Positions 52,045 through 60,541 of a stretch of DNA of 64,000 bases are shown piece by piece; the stretch's first letter is position 1; the number at the start of each line of letters is the position of its first letter. Position numbers and translations under genes: made by a program. The stretch comes from Comamonas sp009360615 (lineage in GTDB: Bacteria; Pseudomonadota; Gammaproteobacteria; Burkholderiales; Burkholderiaceae_C): the NCBI RefSeq assembly GCF_035784015.1, contig NZ_JALKOW010000001.1; one strand, 5' to 3'. The notes beneath the pieces were generated by a model. The model was given only the letters and a program-made list of their open reading frames with translations, did no database searches and was not told where the DNA came from.

Positions 52045-52135
52045 TTTTGATAGCTGCTTGCGACTGATTGATATGGCATCTGGTTATTTATATAGCTGAA
52101 CCGGTTATTTATGAAGCGCTTGCAGCTATAAAAAC
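52045..52135. repeat. Complete inverted-repeat element between response regulator and sensor kinase
   Basis: Left arm ttttgatagctgcttgcg (52045-52062) and inverted right arm gaagcgcttgcagctataaa (from 52113). It starts 6 bases after the regulator stop codon, inside the probable operon, so it may affect mRNA processing or relative expression. Confidence 0.75.
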
Positions 52136-52167
52136 TGAATATTCGAAGTTTCATTCAATAAGCATTA

Positions 52168-53667
52168 ATGACCGCCAATCTGCGCTTTCGGCTGCTGGTT
52201 CTGCTCTTGGTGCCGCTGATGCTGCTAGCGGCCATGGGCGGCTGGTTCAGCTACAGCGCGGCGGACGAGGCGTCCACCCAGCATGACCAGCGTTTGCTGC
52301 GTCTGCTGCCGGCCCTGGCCGACTCGGTGCTTGCGCCCTCGATTGCGGACGGCACGCCGCCGCTGGTATCGCTGACGCCCAGCGTGGAGGACTTTTTACG
52401 CAATCAGGGCGATGAAGCGGGCTATGCCGTGGGCGACTTGCAAGGCAACGTGGTGGCGGGCGATACCTGGATCAACTTCGATGTGCCGGCGACCGGCACG
52501 GCGGAATTCCACAGCCAGGAGCATGATGGAGTGACCTATCGTGTGGCCGTGCTCAAGGCCGAAACCTACGGGGCCGGAGAGATGGTTGTCATGCTGGCCG
52601 ACAGCAGCGACGTGCGCCAGCAATGGGTGCGTCAGCTGCTGATGCATGTGCTGCTGCCCAATCTGCTGCTGATTGCGGGCGCGGCCGTGGCCATTTACTG
52701 GTCGGTGAGTCGGGCCTTCAAGCCGCTGCACAAGCTGACCCAGGCGGTGGAGCGCCGCTCGCCCCGTGATCTGAGCCCGATTGACGAACAGACTTCGCCG
52801 GCCGAGGTGCGGCCATTGGTGCGCTCGCTCAATCGGCTGTTCTCCCTGGTCAACGCACAGGCCGAAGGCCAGCGCCGTTTCGTCGCCGATGCAGCCCACC
52901 AACTGCGCACGCCGCTGGCGGCCCTGCAGACCCAGGTGGAGGCCTGGGCCTTGAGCGGGCAGGAAGCCCGGCGGCTGGCCAAGCGCACGGGGGAGCCGGC
53001 GCAGGTCGTGCTCACGGTGGAGCAGATCGAGCAGTTGCGTGATGCCACGCGGCGCACTTCCCAGCTGGCCCGTCAGTTGCTGGCCCTGTCGCGTGCCGAT
53101 GCGCGCAATGCCGAGGTGCAGCCGCTGCAGGAGGTCGATCTCAAGGAACTCTGCGAGAGCATGCTCGAAACCTTTCTCGACCGCGCCTCGGTCAAGGAGC
53201 TTGACTTTGGACTGGAGGTCGCGCCGGCATCGGTCTGGGGCCACAGCTGGCTGTTGCGCGAACTGGTTTCCAACCTGGTGGAAAACGCCATTAAATATAC
53301 ACCCCGAGGCGGCAGCGTCACCTTGCGATGTGGTCTGCGCCCGAGGCCCGTGGGCACGGACGATGCCACCTTGCTGCAGATGGCGGGTGTGCAGCAATGG
53401 GCTTTTGTCGAAGTGGACGACGACGGTCCTGGCGTGCCCGAGCAGGAGCGCAGCCAGATTACCCAGCGTTTCTATCGGGCCCAGGGCGTGGTCGAAGAGG
53501 GAACCGGATTGGGCCTGGCAATTGCCGACGAAATAACGCAATTGCATCAAGGCGTACTGAGTTTTGCAGACGGAAGTTTCGGTAAAGGCTTATTAGTAAG
53601 ACTTGAAATTCCGGTTCAATCAGTTTCAGAAGGCGGTCATGGGGTATCTGAAGCTCTCAAAGGTTAA
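52168..53667 (+). CDS. Sensor histidine kinase (TctE-like)
   Basis: 499-residue inner-membrane kinase. Transmembrane helix 1 at about 8-27, a periplasmic domain (30-155), helix 2 at about 158-178, a short linker, then the H-box RRFVADAAHQLRTPLAALQ (H244) and the ATPase domain with N-box LVENAIKYTPRGG and a late EEGTGLGLAIADEI. The periplasmic domain fits the TctE N-terminal type. The ligand is unknown. Confidence 0.92.
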   Translation: MTANLRFRLLVLLLVPLMLLAAMGGWFSYSAADEASTQHDQRLLRLLPALADSVLAPSIADGTPPLVSLTPSVEDFLRNQGDEAGYAVGDLQGNVVAGDTWINFDVPATGTAEFHSQEHDGVTYRVAVLKAETYGAGEMVVMLADSSDVRQQWVRQLLMHVLLPNLLLIAGAAVAIYWSVSRAFKPLHKLTQAVERRSPRDLSPIDEQTSPAEVRPLVRSLNRLFSLVNAQAEGQRRFVADAAHQLRTPLAALQTQVEAWALSGQEARRLAKRTGEPAQVVLTVEQIEQLRDATRRTSQLARQLLALSRADARNAEVQPLQEVDLKELCESMLETFLDRASVKELDFGLEVAPASVWGHSWLLRELVSNLVENAIKYTPRGGSVTLRCGLRPRPVGTDDATLLQMAGVQQWAFVEVDDDGPGVPEQERSQITQRFYRAQGVVEEGTGLGLAIADEITQLHQGVLSFADGSFGKGLLVRLEIPVQSVSEGGHGVSEALKG

Positions 53668-53842
53668 TTTCTCGGTTACGCTTGCGTGTTGGTGAGAGCG
53701 GGGGTGAAAGTTGGGGTGGAGACCGCAAGCCTGCTGTTTATTAAGGTTGGTTTGACGCACCTGACGCCTGCCGGTAAGGATAGTCGTGTGCTTAACAGTG
53801 CAACTGGCTGTGAGAAAATTGCTAATAAATACTGAGTCGCCT

Positions 53843-54538
53843 ATGTCTGAGTCTGAAGTCCTGTCGCCTGTTTCCAATATTGAAAGTTCTGCGGAGGACA
53901 GTCCTTCCGCCCCCGCCATGGCTCCTGCGCGCAAGCGCCCCAAGCCCGGAGAACGACGCGAGCAAATCCTGCAGGCACTGGCCTCCATGCTGGAAAAGCC
54001 CGGTGCCGATCGCATCACGACGGCGGCCCTGGCTGCCCACCTGAGCGTGAGCGAAGCGGCCCTGTACCGTCATTTCGCCAGCAAGGCCCAGATGTTTGAA
54101 GGCCTGATCGAATTCATCGAGCAGTCCGTCTTCACGCTGGTGCAGCAGATCGTGGGCCGCGATGTGCCCGAGGCTGCGCATGATCCGATCACGGGCGTGC
54201 GCAATGCCAACCGCGTAGTGGCATTGCTGCTGCAGTTTGGCGAAAAGAATCCCGGCATGGTGCGCGTGATGGTCGGTGACGCCATTGTGTTCGAGCACGA
54301 GCGTCTGCAGACCCGCATGAACCAGTTTTTCGACCGCATCGAGTCCACCTTGCGTCAATGCCTGCGTCCGGCGGCCGGCGCCATGGGGTCTGCGGCGCCG
54401 ACAGCCGAGGCATCGGTGGCCGCCAGTGTGCTGACTTCGTTTGCGCTGGGCCGTCTGCAGCGTTATGCCCGCTCGGGTTTCCGCCGCCTGCCGACCGAGC
54501 ATCTCGATGCCAGTCTGGCCATGATGGTCGTGGTCTGA
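53843..54538 (+). CDS. slmA: Nucleoid occlusion factor (TetR-fold)
   Basis: 231 residues from ATG 53843. A Ser/Pro/Glu-rich N-terminal 30 residues, then the TetR HTH (GERREQILQALASMLEKPG, then ITTAALAAHLSVSEAALYRH) and the SlmA-type phrase FASKAQMFEGLIEFIEQSVF. Length and internal phrases match SlmA, which binds DNA and blocks FtsZ assembly over the nucleoid. A terminator follows 23 bases after the stop. Confidence 0.9.
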   Translation: MSESEVLSPVSNIESSAEDSPSAPAMAPARKRPKPGERREQILQALASMLEKPGADRITTAALAAHLSVSEAALYRHFASKAQMFEGLIEFIEQSVFTLVQQIVGRDVPEAAHDPITGVRNANRVVALLLQFGEKNPGMVRVMVGDAIVFEHERLQTRMNQFFDRIESTLRQCLRPAAGAMGSAAPTAEASVAASVLTSFALGRLQRYARSGFRRLPTEHLDASLAMMVVV

Positions 54539-54560
54539 GGCGCCGCTCGGGCCCCTGCAC

Positions 54561-54594
54561 AAACGCCGCAGTCTCCGGACTGGCGGCGTTTTTT
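54561..54594 (+). terminator. Rho-independent terminator of slmA
   Basis: aacgccgcagtc and gactggcggcgtt pair with one bulge and loop tccg, followed by six T. Confidence 0.9.
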
Positions 54595-54695
54595 GCGGCT
54601 GCAGCATCTGAGACGGTCCGCGAGCAGCCGCAGCTGCAAAGGCTAAGTATTTACCCTTGACTGATTCAAAATGGGTCGGAAACTGTGCAAAATAG

Positions 54696-54709
54696 AACGA
54701 ACGTTCGTT
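54696..54709. promoter_or_regulatory. Operator of the TetR-type beta-oxidation regulator
   Basis: aacgaacgttcgtt is a perfect 14-base palindrome lying only 14 bases before the regulator ATG, a typical TetR site. It likely mediates autorepression and, through the operon, control of the acyl-CoA dehydrogenase and later genes. Confidence 0.85.
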
Positions 54710-54723
54710 TTATTGAGAGTTTC

Positions 54724-55530
54724 ATGGCCTCGTCTCCCGTTTCCCGTTCTTCCACTTCTGCCGCAGCCAGGGATGCGGCGCATGTGCCGGGCCGTTCGTT
54801 GCAGCACGGGGAGGCTGGGCCAGCAAAGACCAGCCCAAAGTCTCGCAAGTTGCATGCAGAGGCGCAAGTTGCGGTTAGCCCCAGGAAGGCCGCTGATGCG
54901 GCGGCTGCCCGGTCTGCGGGCCGCTCGCTCGCCAAAGGTCAGCAGACCAAGGCCACGATTGTGGAGGCAGCGCTGAATCTGGCAACGCATATCGGCCTGG
55001 AAGGCCTGTCGATTGGGGCGATTGCCGAGCTCACGGGCATGAGCAAGTCGGGTGTGTTTGCTCATTTCGGCTCGCGTGAGGAATTGCAGATTTCCGTGGT
55101 GCACGAGTACCACGACCGCTTCGAGCAGGAAGTCTTCTACCCGGCCATCGAGGCACCACGCGGCATTCCGCGTCTGCGCGCGCTGTTTGGCAACTGGATG
55201 AAGCGCACTTCCATGGAGATCGATTCCGGCTGCATCTATATCAGCGGCGCGGTGGAGTTCGACGATCGCACCGGGCCGGTGCGGGATGCGCTGGCCGAAT
55301 CCGTCGGCACCTGGCTGGCTGCCATGCGCCGCACGATCGTGCAAAGCCAGGAATGCGGCGATCTGCGAGCCGATGCCGATGCCAGCCAGTTGCTGTTCGA
55401 GATTCACGGCCTGATTCTGGCCCTGCACTACGAGGCACGCTTTCTGCATAGCGAGGGCTCGATCGAGCGGGCTCATGCCGGCTTCAACAACATTCTGGCG
55501 CGCTATGCCAGCGAACCGCCAGCCGCCTGA
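54724..55530 (+). CDS. TetR/AcrR-family regulator of the beta-oxidation operon
   Basis: 268 residues from ATG 54724. It begins with an unusually long, Ala/Ser/Arg-rich, probably disordered stretch of about 70 residues. The TetR HTH follows: TKATIVEAALNLATHIGLEG, then GMSKSGVFAHFGSREELQ. The rest is the ligand and dimer domain. It lies directly upstream of a complete beta-oxidation gene set, so an acyl-CoA effector is likely. Confidence 0.88.
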   Translation: MASSPVSRSSTSAAARDAAHVPGRSLQHGEAGPAKTSPKSRKLHAEAQVAVSPRKAADAAAARSAGRSLAKGQQTKATIVEAALNLATHIGLEGLSIGAIAELTGMSKSGVFAHFGSREELQISVVHEYHDRFEQEVFYPAIEAPRGIPRLRALFGNWMKRTSMEIDSGCIYISGAVEFDDRTGPVRDALAESVGTWLAAMRRTIVQSQECGDLRADADASQLLFEIHGLILALHYEARFLHSEGSIERAHAGFNNILARYASEPPAA

Positions 55531-55552
55531 CGCCACTGACAACCGGCGTCAG
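55527..55552 (+). other. Hairpin between the TetR gene and acyl-CoA dehydrogenase
   Basis: ctgacgcc and ggcgtcag form a perfect 8-base-pair stem with a 10-base loop; it starts at the regulator's stop codon. No T tract follows, so it is not a typical terminator and may separate regulator from enzyme expression by mRNA processing. Confidence 0.5.
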
Positions 55553-55605
55553 TTCCAACCCCCAAAGCAAACCGTTCAACGCGCAACCATTACAGGAGAC
55601 GACAA

Positions 55606-57402
55606 ATGCCCAGCTACAACCCGCCACTGCGTGACATGCAATTCCTCATGCACGAGGTCTTCAAGGTCACCGAGACCTATCAGCAGATTCCCAAGTATGC
55701 GGAGGTCGACGCCGACACCATCAACGCGGTGGTCGAAGAGGCGGGAAAGTTTGCGGCCAATGTCACGTTTCCCCTGAATATCTCCGGCGATGAAGAGGGC
55801 TGCACGCTGAACAAGGAGACCCACGAGGTCACCACGCCCAAGGGCTTCAAGCAGGCGTATGCGCAGTTCATCGAAGGCGGCTGGCCGGCACTGTCCTGCG
55901 ATCCGGAGTATGGCGGCCAGGGTTTGCCGTTCGTGCTCAATTCGGCGCTTTATGAAATGCTCAACAGCGCCAATCAGGCCTGGACCATGTACCCGGGCCT
56001 GTCGCATGGAGCCTATGAGGCCTTGCATGCCTACGGGACGCCGGAGCAGAAGAAGATCTACCTGGGCAAGCTGACCAGTGGCGAGTGGACCGGCACCATG
56101 TGCCTGACCGAACCCCACTGCGGCACCGACCTCGGCTTGCTGCGCACCAAGGCCGAACCCCTGGCGGACGGCAGCTACAGGATCACCGGCAACAAGATCT
56201 TCATCTCGGCCGGCGAGCATGACTTCACCAGCAATATCGTGCATCTCGTGCTGGCGCGTCTGCCCGATGCGCCCGCAGGCTCCAAGGGCATCAGCCTGTT
56301 CGTCGTGCCCAAGTTCAAGGTAAATGCCGACGGCTCGCTGGGTGAGCGCAATCCCATCTTCTGCGGTGCGCTGGAGCACAAGATGGGCATTCACGGCAAT
56401 GCCACGGCCCAGATCAATATCGACGGTGCCATCGGTACCCTGGTGGGTGAGCCCAACAAGGGCCTGCAAGCCATGTTCGTGATGATGAATGCGGCCCGGC
56501 TGGGCGTGGGCAACCAGTCGCTGGGACTGACCGAGGTCGCCTATCAGAACGCACTGGCCTATGCCAAGGATCGCCTGCAGATGCGCAGCCTGTCCGGCGT
56601 GAAGGCCAAGGACAAGCCGGCCGATCCCATCATCGTTCACCCCGATGTGCGCCGCATGCTGCTCACGGCCAAGGCCTATGCGGAAGGTGGGCGTGCGCTG
56701 TCGACATTCTGCGCGCTGCTGCTGGACCAGGAGTTGCATCACCCTGACGAGAAGGTGCGCAAAGACAGCGGCGAGCTGGTGGCTCTGCTGACGCCCATCG
56801 TCAAGGCTTTCATCACCGACAACGGCTGGACGGCGACGACCCTGAGCCAGCAGGTCTTCGGCGGCCATGGGTTCATCAAGGAATGGGGCATGGAGCAGTT
56901 CGTGCGCGATGCACGCATCAACATGATCTATGAAGGCACGAACGGCATCCAGGCGCTGGATCTGCTGGGTCGCAAGATCCTGGGCAATCAGGGCGCGACG
57001 CTCAAGAAGTTCGGCAAGCTGATTGCCCAGCTGGTGGAGGAAGAGGGCGTCAACGAGAAGATGAGCGAGTTCGTCACGCCCATTGCCTTGCTGGGCGAGC
57101 AGATGACCAAGTTCACCACGGAGATCGGCTTCAAGGGCATGCAGAACCCCGACGAGGTGGGGGCTTCGGCCGTGGATTATCTGCGGGTGGCCGGTCACCT
57201 GGTCTTTGGCTACCTGTTTGCCCGCATGGCCCAGGTGGCGCTGCGCGAGATCGCGGCCGGCAATGCGGACCCCTTCTATCAGGGCAAGCTGCAGACCGCA
57301 CGCTTCTACTTCGCCAAGCTCTTCCCCGAGACACTGACGCTGATGCGCACCGCTCGCGCCGGCAGCCAGTCCCTGATGGACACCGACGCGGCGTTGGCCT
57401 GA
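55606..57402 (+). CDS. Acyl-CoA dehydrogenase (long type with C-terminal domain)
   Basis: 598 residues, the length of the FadE-like group with an extra C-terminal domain. FAD-dependent first step of beta-oxidation. Blocks: MCLTEPHCGTDLGLLRTKA, NKIFISAGEHDF, QVFGGHGFIKEWGMEQFVRD and IYEGTNGIQALDLLGRK, where the glutamate is the likely catalytic base. Excellent ribosome-binding site aggagacgacaa before ATG 55606. Confidence 0.93.
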   Translation: MPSYNPPLRDMQFLMHEVFKVTETYQQIPKYAEVDADTINAVVEEAGKFAANVTFPLNISGDEEGCTLNKETHEVTTPKGFKQAYAQFIEGGWPALSCDPEYGGQGLPFVLNSALYEMLNSANQAWTMYPGLSHGAYEALHAYGTPEQKKIYLGKLTSGEWTGTMCLTEPHCGTDLGLLRTKAEPLADGSYRITGNKIFISAGEHDFTSNIVHLVLARLPDAPAGSKGISLFVVPKFKVNADGSLGERNPIFCGALEHKMGIHGNATAQINIDGAIGTLVGEPNKGLQAMFVMMNAARLGVGNQSLGLTEVAYQNALAYAKDRLQMRSLSGVKAKDKPADPIIVHPDVRRMLLTAKAYAEGGRALSTFCALLLDQELHHPDEKVRKDSGELVALLTPIVKAFITDNGWTATTLSQQVFGGHGFIKEWGMEQFVRDARINMIYEGTNGIQALDLLGRKILGNQGATLKKFGKLIAQLVEEEGVNEKMSEFVTPIALLGEQMTKFTTEIGFKGMQNPDEVGASAVDYLRVAGHLVFGYLFARMAQVALREIAAGNADPFYQGKLQTARFYFAKLFPETLTLMRTARAGSQSLMDTDAALA

Positions 57403-57489
57403 TGTTCCGCAGGTGCATGCTGTCCTGCTGTTCAACGCATGGCGGCACGCACTGATTCATCCCTTGTTTTGAATATGAAGGACCAGGAA

Positions 57490-57933
57490 ATGAAGAAAAT
57501 CAAAGCGGTAGCAGCTCTGGTATTGATAGCGGGCGGCATGTCGGCCGCCTGGGCGCAGATGTCGCCCGTAGGCACCTGGCGCAGCATGGATGAAAAGGAA
57601 AACACGCCCAAGGCGCAGGTGAAGATCACCGAGGCTGGCGGCGTGGTCACGGGCAAGGTCGAGGCCCTGCTGCGCAAGGGCGCGGATCCCAATGCGCTGT
57701 GCACCGAGTGCAAGGACGAACTCAAGGACAAGCCCGTGGTGGGCATGACGCTGATCAGCGGCGTCAAAAAGGTCGAGGGCAAGGACGTCTGGGAAGGCGG
57801 CAGGATTCTCGATCCCGAGAACGGCAAGACCTATGCCGTGCGCCTGACGCCCATCGACGAAGGCCAGAAGCTGGAAGTGCGTGGCTCCATCGGGCCTTTC
57901 TGGCGCACCCAGACCTGGATCCGCGTCCAGTAA
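57490..57933 (+). CDS. DUF2147 secreted protein
   Basis: 147 residues from ATG 57490 with aggaa just upstream; ATG 57475 is a possible alternative. N-terminal signal peptide MKKIKAVAALVLIAGGMSAAWA is cleaved near residue 22-23. The mature part is DUF2147: PVGTWRSMDEKENTPKAQVK, ALCTECKDELKDKPVVGM (two cysteines), and GGRILDPENGKTYAVRL. The family binds lipid-like ligands in some reports I recall, but no activity can be stated. Placed inside the beta-oxidation operon. Confidence 0.85.
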   Translation: MKKIKAVAALVLIAGGMSAAWAQMSPVGTWRSMDEKENTPKAQVKITEAGGVVTGKVEALLRKGADPNALCTECKDELKDKPVVGMTLISGVKKVEGKDVWEGGRILDPENGKTYAVRLTPIDEGQKLEVRGSIGPFWRTQTWIRVQ

Positions 57934-58075
57934 TTGAAAGGAAGCCCCCCGCGTCGCTGCGCCTGGATGGTGGCGCGCGCTACGTGCTGGCGCAGGGGGT
58001 GCAGCCCTCGCTGCGGGGCGGTGCGGCCGGCTCAGGCTCTGGCCCGGATGCCCTGGCCTGGGGTGCCTCAGTTTC
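57934..58075. repeat. GC-rich intergenic element before the fadB-like gene
   Basis: A 140-base GC-rich block between the DUF2147 gene and the fadB-like gene. The phrase cctcgctgcgggg at 58007-58019 also occurs at 31578-31590 in the phosphonate operon. It is probably another member of the GC-rich Comamonadaceae intergenic elements; it lacks a simple T-tract terminator. Confidence 0.5.
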
Positions 58076-58104
58076 ATGCGCTGTGCGTATTATGAATAAA
58101 TGAA

Positions 58105-60519
58105 ATGAATGCAATCATGTCCCGATTCAACGTGAAAAAAGTCGCCGTGCTGGGCGCGGGCGTGATGGGTGCGCAGATCGCCGCCCATCTGGTCAACGTC
58201 AAGGTGCCGGTCATCCTGTTTGACCTGCCCGCGAAGGAAGGCTCCAAGAGCGGCATTGCAGAGCGTGCCATTGCCAATCTGAAGAAGCTCAAGCCTTCGC
58301 CGATCGGCGTGGCCGAGGATGTGGAGCTGATTCAGCCGGCCAACTACGAAGAGCATATGAAACTGCTCAAGGGCTGCGATCTGGTGATCGAGGCCATTGC
58401 AGAGCGCATGGACTGGAAGCTGGACCTGTATCACAAGATCGCGCCTTTCGTCGCCAGGCATGCGCTGCTGGCGTCCAATACCTCGGGCCTGTCGATCACC
58501 AAGCTGTCCGAGGCCTTGCCCGACGCCATCAAGCCGCGTTTCTGCGGCATCCACTTCTTCAACCCGCCGCGCTATATGCAGCTGGTGGAGCTGATCAACA
58601 CTCCGGCCACGCAGGCCGAGGTGCTGGATCAGCTCGAAGCCTTTGTCACCAGCACGCTGGGCAAGGGCGTGGTGCGCGCGCACGACACTCCCAACTTCAT
58701 CGCCAACCGCATCGGCATCGCCGGCATGCTGTCCACGATGAAGGAGGTCGAGAACTTCGGCCTGTCCTTCGACGTGGTGGACGACCTCACGGGCAAGAAG
58801 CTGGGCCGCGCTTCCTCGGGCACCTTCCGCACGGCCGACGTGGTGGGCCTGGACACCATGGCCCATGTCGTCAAGACGCTGCAGGACAATCTGAGCCTGG
58901 AGACCGACCCCTTCTATGGCAGCTTCGGCACGCCGCCTGTGCTGGCCAAGCTGATCGAGCTGGGCAACCTGGGCCAGAAGACCAAGAAGGGCTTCTACAA
59001 GAAGGTCGGTCGCGACATCTTCCAGTTCGAGCTGGACAGCGAGGACTACGTCCCCGCTGGCGGCAAGGCCGACGAGGTCTACGGCCGCATGCTCAAGAAG
59101 CCTGCCGCAGAGCGCCTGAAACTGCTGCGCAATGCCGAGGGCAAGGAGGGCCGGTTCCTCTGGGCCATCCTGCGCAACAGCTTCCACTATGCCGCCGTGC
59201 ACCTGCATTCGATTGCCGACAGCGCACGCGATGTGGATCAGGCGATGCGCTGGGGCTTCGGCATGAAGCAGGGGCCGTTCGAGCTGTGGCAGGAAGCCGG
59301 CTGGCTGGAAGTGGCCAAGATGGTGCAGGAGGACATCGACGCCGGCAAGGCGCTGTGCAAGGCGCCGCTGCCCCGATGGGTCTTCGAAGGTCCGGTGGCC
59401 GAGGCCGGCGGCGTGCACACGGGCAAGGGCTCGTGGAGTCCTGCGCAGAACCAATTCGTGCCGCGCCGTGTGCTGCCCGTGTACGAGCGCCAGCTCTTCC
59501 CCGAGAAACTGCTGGGTGAAACCGATCTGCCCGACTGGCAGACGGCTGGCACGACGATTGCCGAAACCAGGGCGCTGCGCACCTGGACGCTGGACGGCAA
59601 GGTCTTGATCGCCAGCATCAAGAACAAGATGCACGCCATCAGCCCCGAAGTCATGGAAGGTCTGATGGAGGCGGTGGATACGGCCGAGAGCGACTTCGAC
59701 GCCATGGTCATCTGGTCCGGCGATGCGCCCTTCAGCGTGGGCGCGGACCTGGAGGCCACCATGCCTGCCTTTGTGATCGGCGGTGCGGATGCCATCGAGA
59801 GCATCGAGCAGGAGCTGCAGAATCTGATGCTGCGCCTGCGTTATGCACAGGTGCCCGTGGTGTCTGCCATTCACGGGCTGGCGCTGGGCGGCGGCTGCGA
59901 GATGGCGGTGTATTCGGCGCGCCGCGTGGCCCACATGGAAAGCTATATCGGCCTGGTGGAAGTCGGCGTGGGTCTGGTGCCCGGCGCGGGCGGCCTGACC
60001 TATATCGCGCGCCGTGCTGCCGAGAATGCCGCCGCCAGCACCGGCAAGGATTTGCTGCCGTTCCTGACCGAAGGCTTCACGGCCGCGGCCATGGCCAAGG
60101 TGGGAACCAGCGCGCTGGAGTCGCGCAAGCTCGGCTATCTGCTGGACAGCGACATCGTCGTGGCCCACAAGGATGAGGTGCTGTTCGTGGCCATCAACGA
60201 GGCCAAGGCCATGGCGGCCGGCGGCTGGCGTGCGCCGCACAAGCGCAGCTTCCCCGTGGCGGGCCGCAGCGGCCTGGCAACCATCAAGGGCTCGCTGGTC
60301 AATATGCGCGACGGCGGCTTCATCAGCGAGTTCGACCAGCAGATTGCGGGCCTGATCGCCAATGTGGTCTGCGGCGGCGATGTCGATGCCGGCACGCTGG
60401 TGGATGAGGCCTATCTGATGAGCCTGGAGCGCAAGGCTTTCTGTCATCTGATTGCCCACCCCAAGACCCATGAACGAATCCTGGGCATGTTGAACACCGG
60501 CAAGCCGGTTCGCAACTAA
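58105..60519 (+). CDS. 3-hydroxyacyl-CoA dehydrogenase / enoyl-CoA hydratase (FadB/FadN-type)
   Basis: 804-residue bifunctional enzyme; a second ATG at 58117 would give 800. The dehydrogenase domain comes first (VAVLGAGVMGAQIAAHL, NTSGLSITKL, GIHFFNPPRYMQLVE). The hydratase domain follows at about 495-700 with SAIHGLALGGGCEMA as oxyanion-hole region. This order is the reverse of E. coli FadB, so it is the FadN-like arrangement. It works with the thiolase immediately downstream. Confidence 0.92.
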   Translation: MNAIMSRFNVKKVAVLGAGVMGAQIAAHLVNVKVPVILFDLPAKEGSKSGIAERAIANLKKLKPSPIGVAEDVELIQPANYEEHMKLLKGCDLVIEAIAERMDWKLDLYHKIAPFVARHALLASNTSGLSITKLSEALPDAIKPRFCGIHFFNPPRYMQLVELINTPATQAEVLDQLEAFVTSTLGKGVVRAHDTPNFIANRIGIAGMLSTMKEVENFGLSFDVVDDLTGKKLGRASSGTFRTADVVGLDTMAHVVKTLQDNLSLETDPFYGSFGTPPVLAKLIELGNLGQKTKKGFYKKVGRDIFQFELDSEDYVPAGGKADEVYGRMLKKPAAERLKLLRNAEGKEGRFLWAILRNSFHYAAVHLHSIADSARDVDQAMRWGFGMKQGPFELWQEAGWLEVAKMVQEDIDAGKALCKAPLPRWVFEGPVAEAGGVHTGKGSWSPAQNQFVPRRVLPVYERQLFPEKLLGETDLPDWQTAGTTIAETRALRTWTLDGKVLIASIKNKMHAISPEVMEGLMEAVDTAESDFDAMVIWSGDAPFSVGADLEATMPAFVIGGADAIESIEQELQNLMLRLRYAQVPVVSAIHGLALGGGCEMAVYSARRVAHMESYIGLVEVGVGLVPGAGGLTYIARRAAENAAASTGKDLLPFLTEGFTAAAMAKVGTSALESRKLGYLLDSDIVVAHKDEVLFVAINEAKAMAAGGWRAPHKRSFPVAGRSGLATIKGSLVNMRDGGFISEFDQQIAGLIANVVCGGDVDAGTLVDEAYLMSLERKAFCHLIAHPKTHERILGMLNTGKPVRN

Positions 60520-60541
60520 GGCGAAGCGAGGAGAAACAAAA

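Noticed and set aside
55576..57435. 619-residue antisense frame under the acyl-CoA dehydrogenase
   Set aside because: Same pattern of shadow frame; no ribosome-binding site or domain.
58090..60471. 793-residue open frame antisense to the fadB-like gene
   Set aside because: Codon-bias shadow; the plus-strand gene has clear family motifs and good context.
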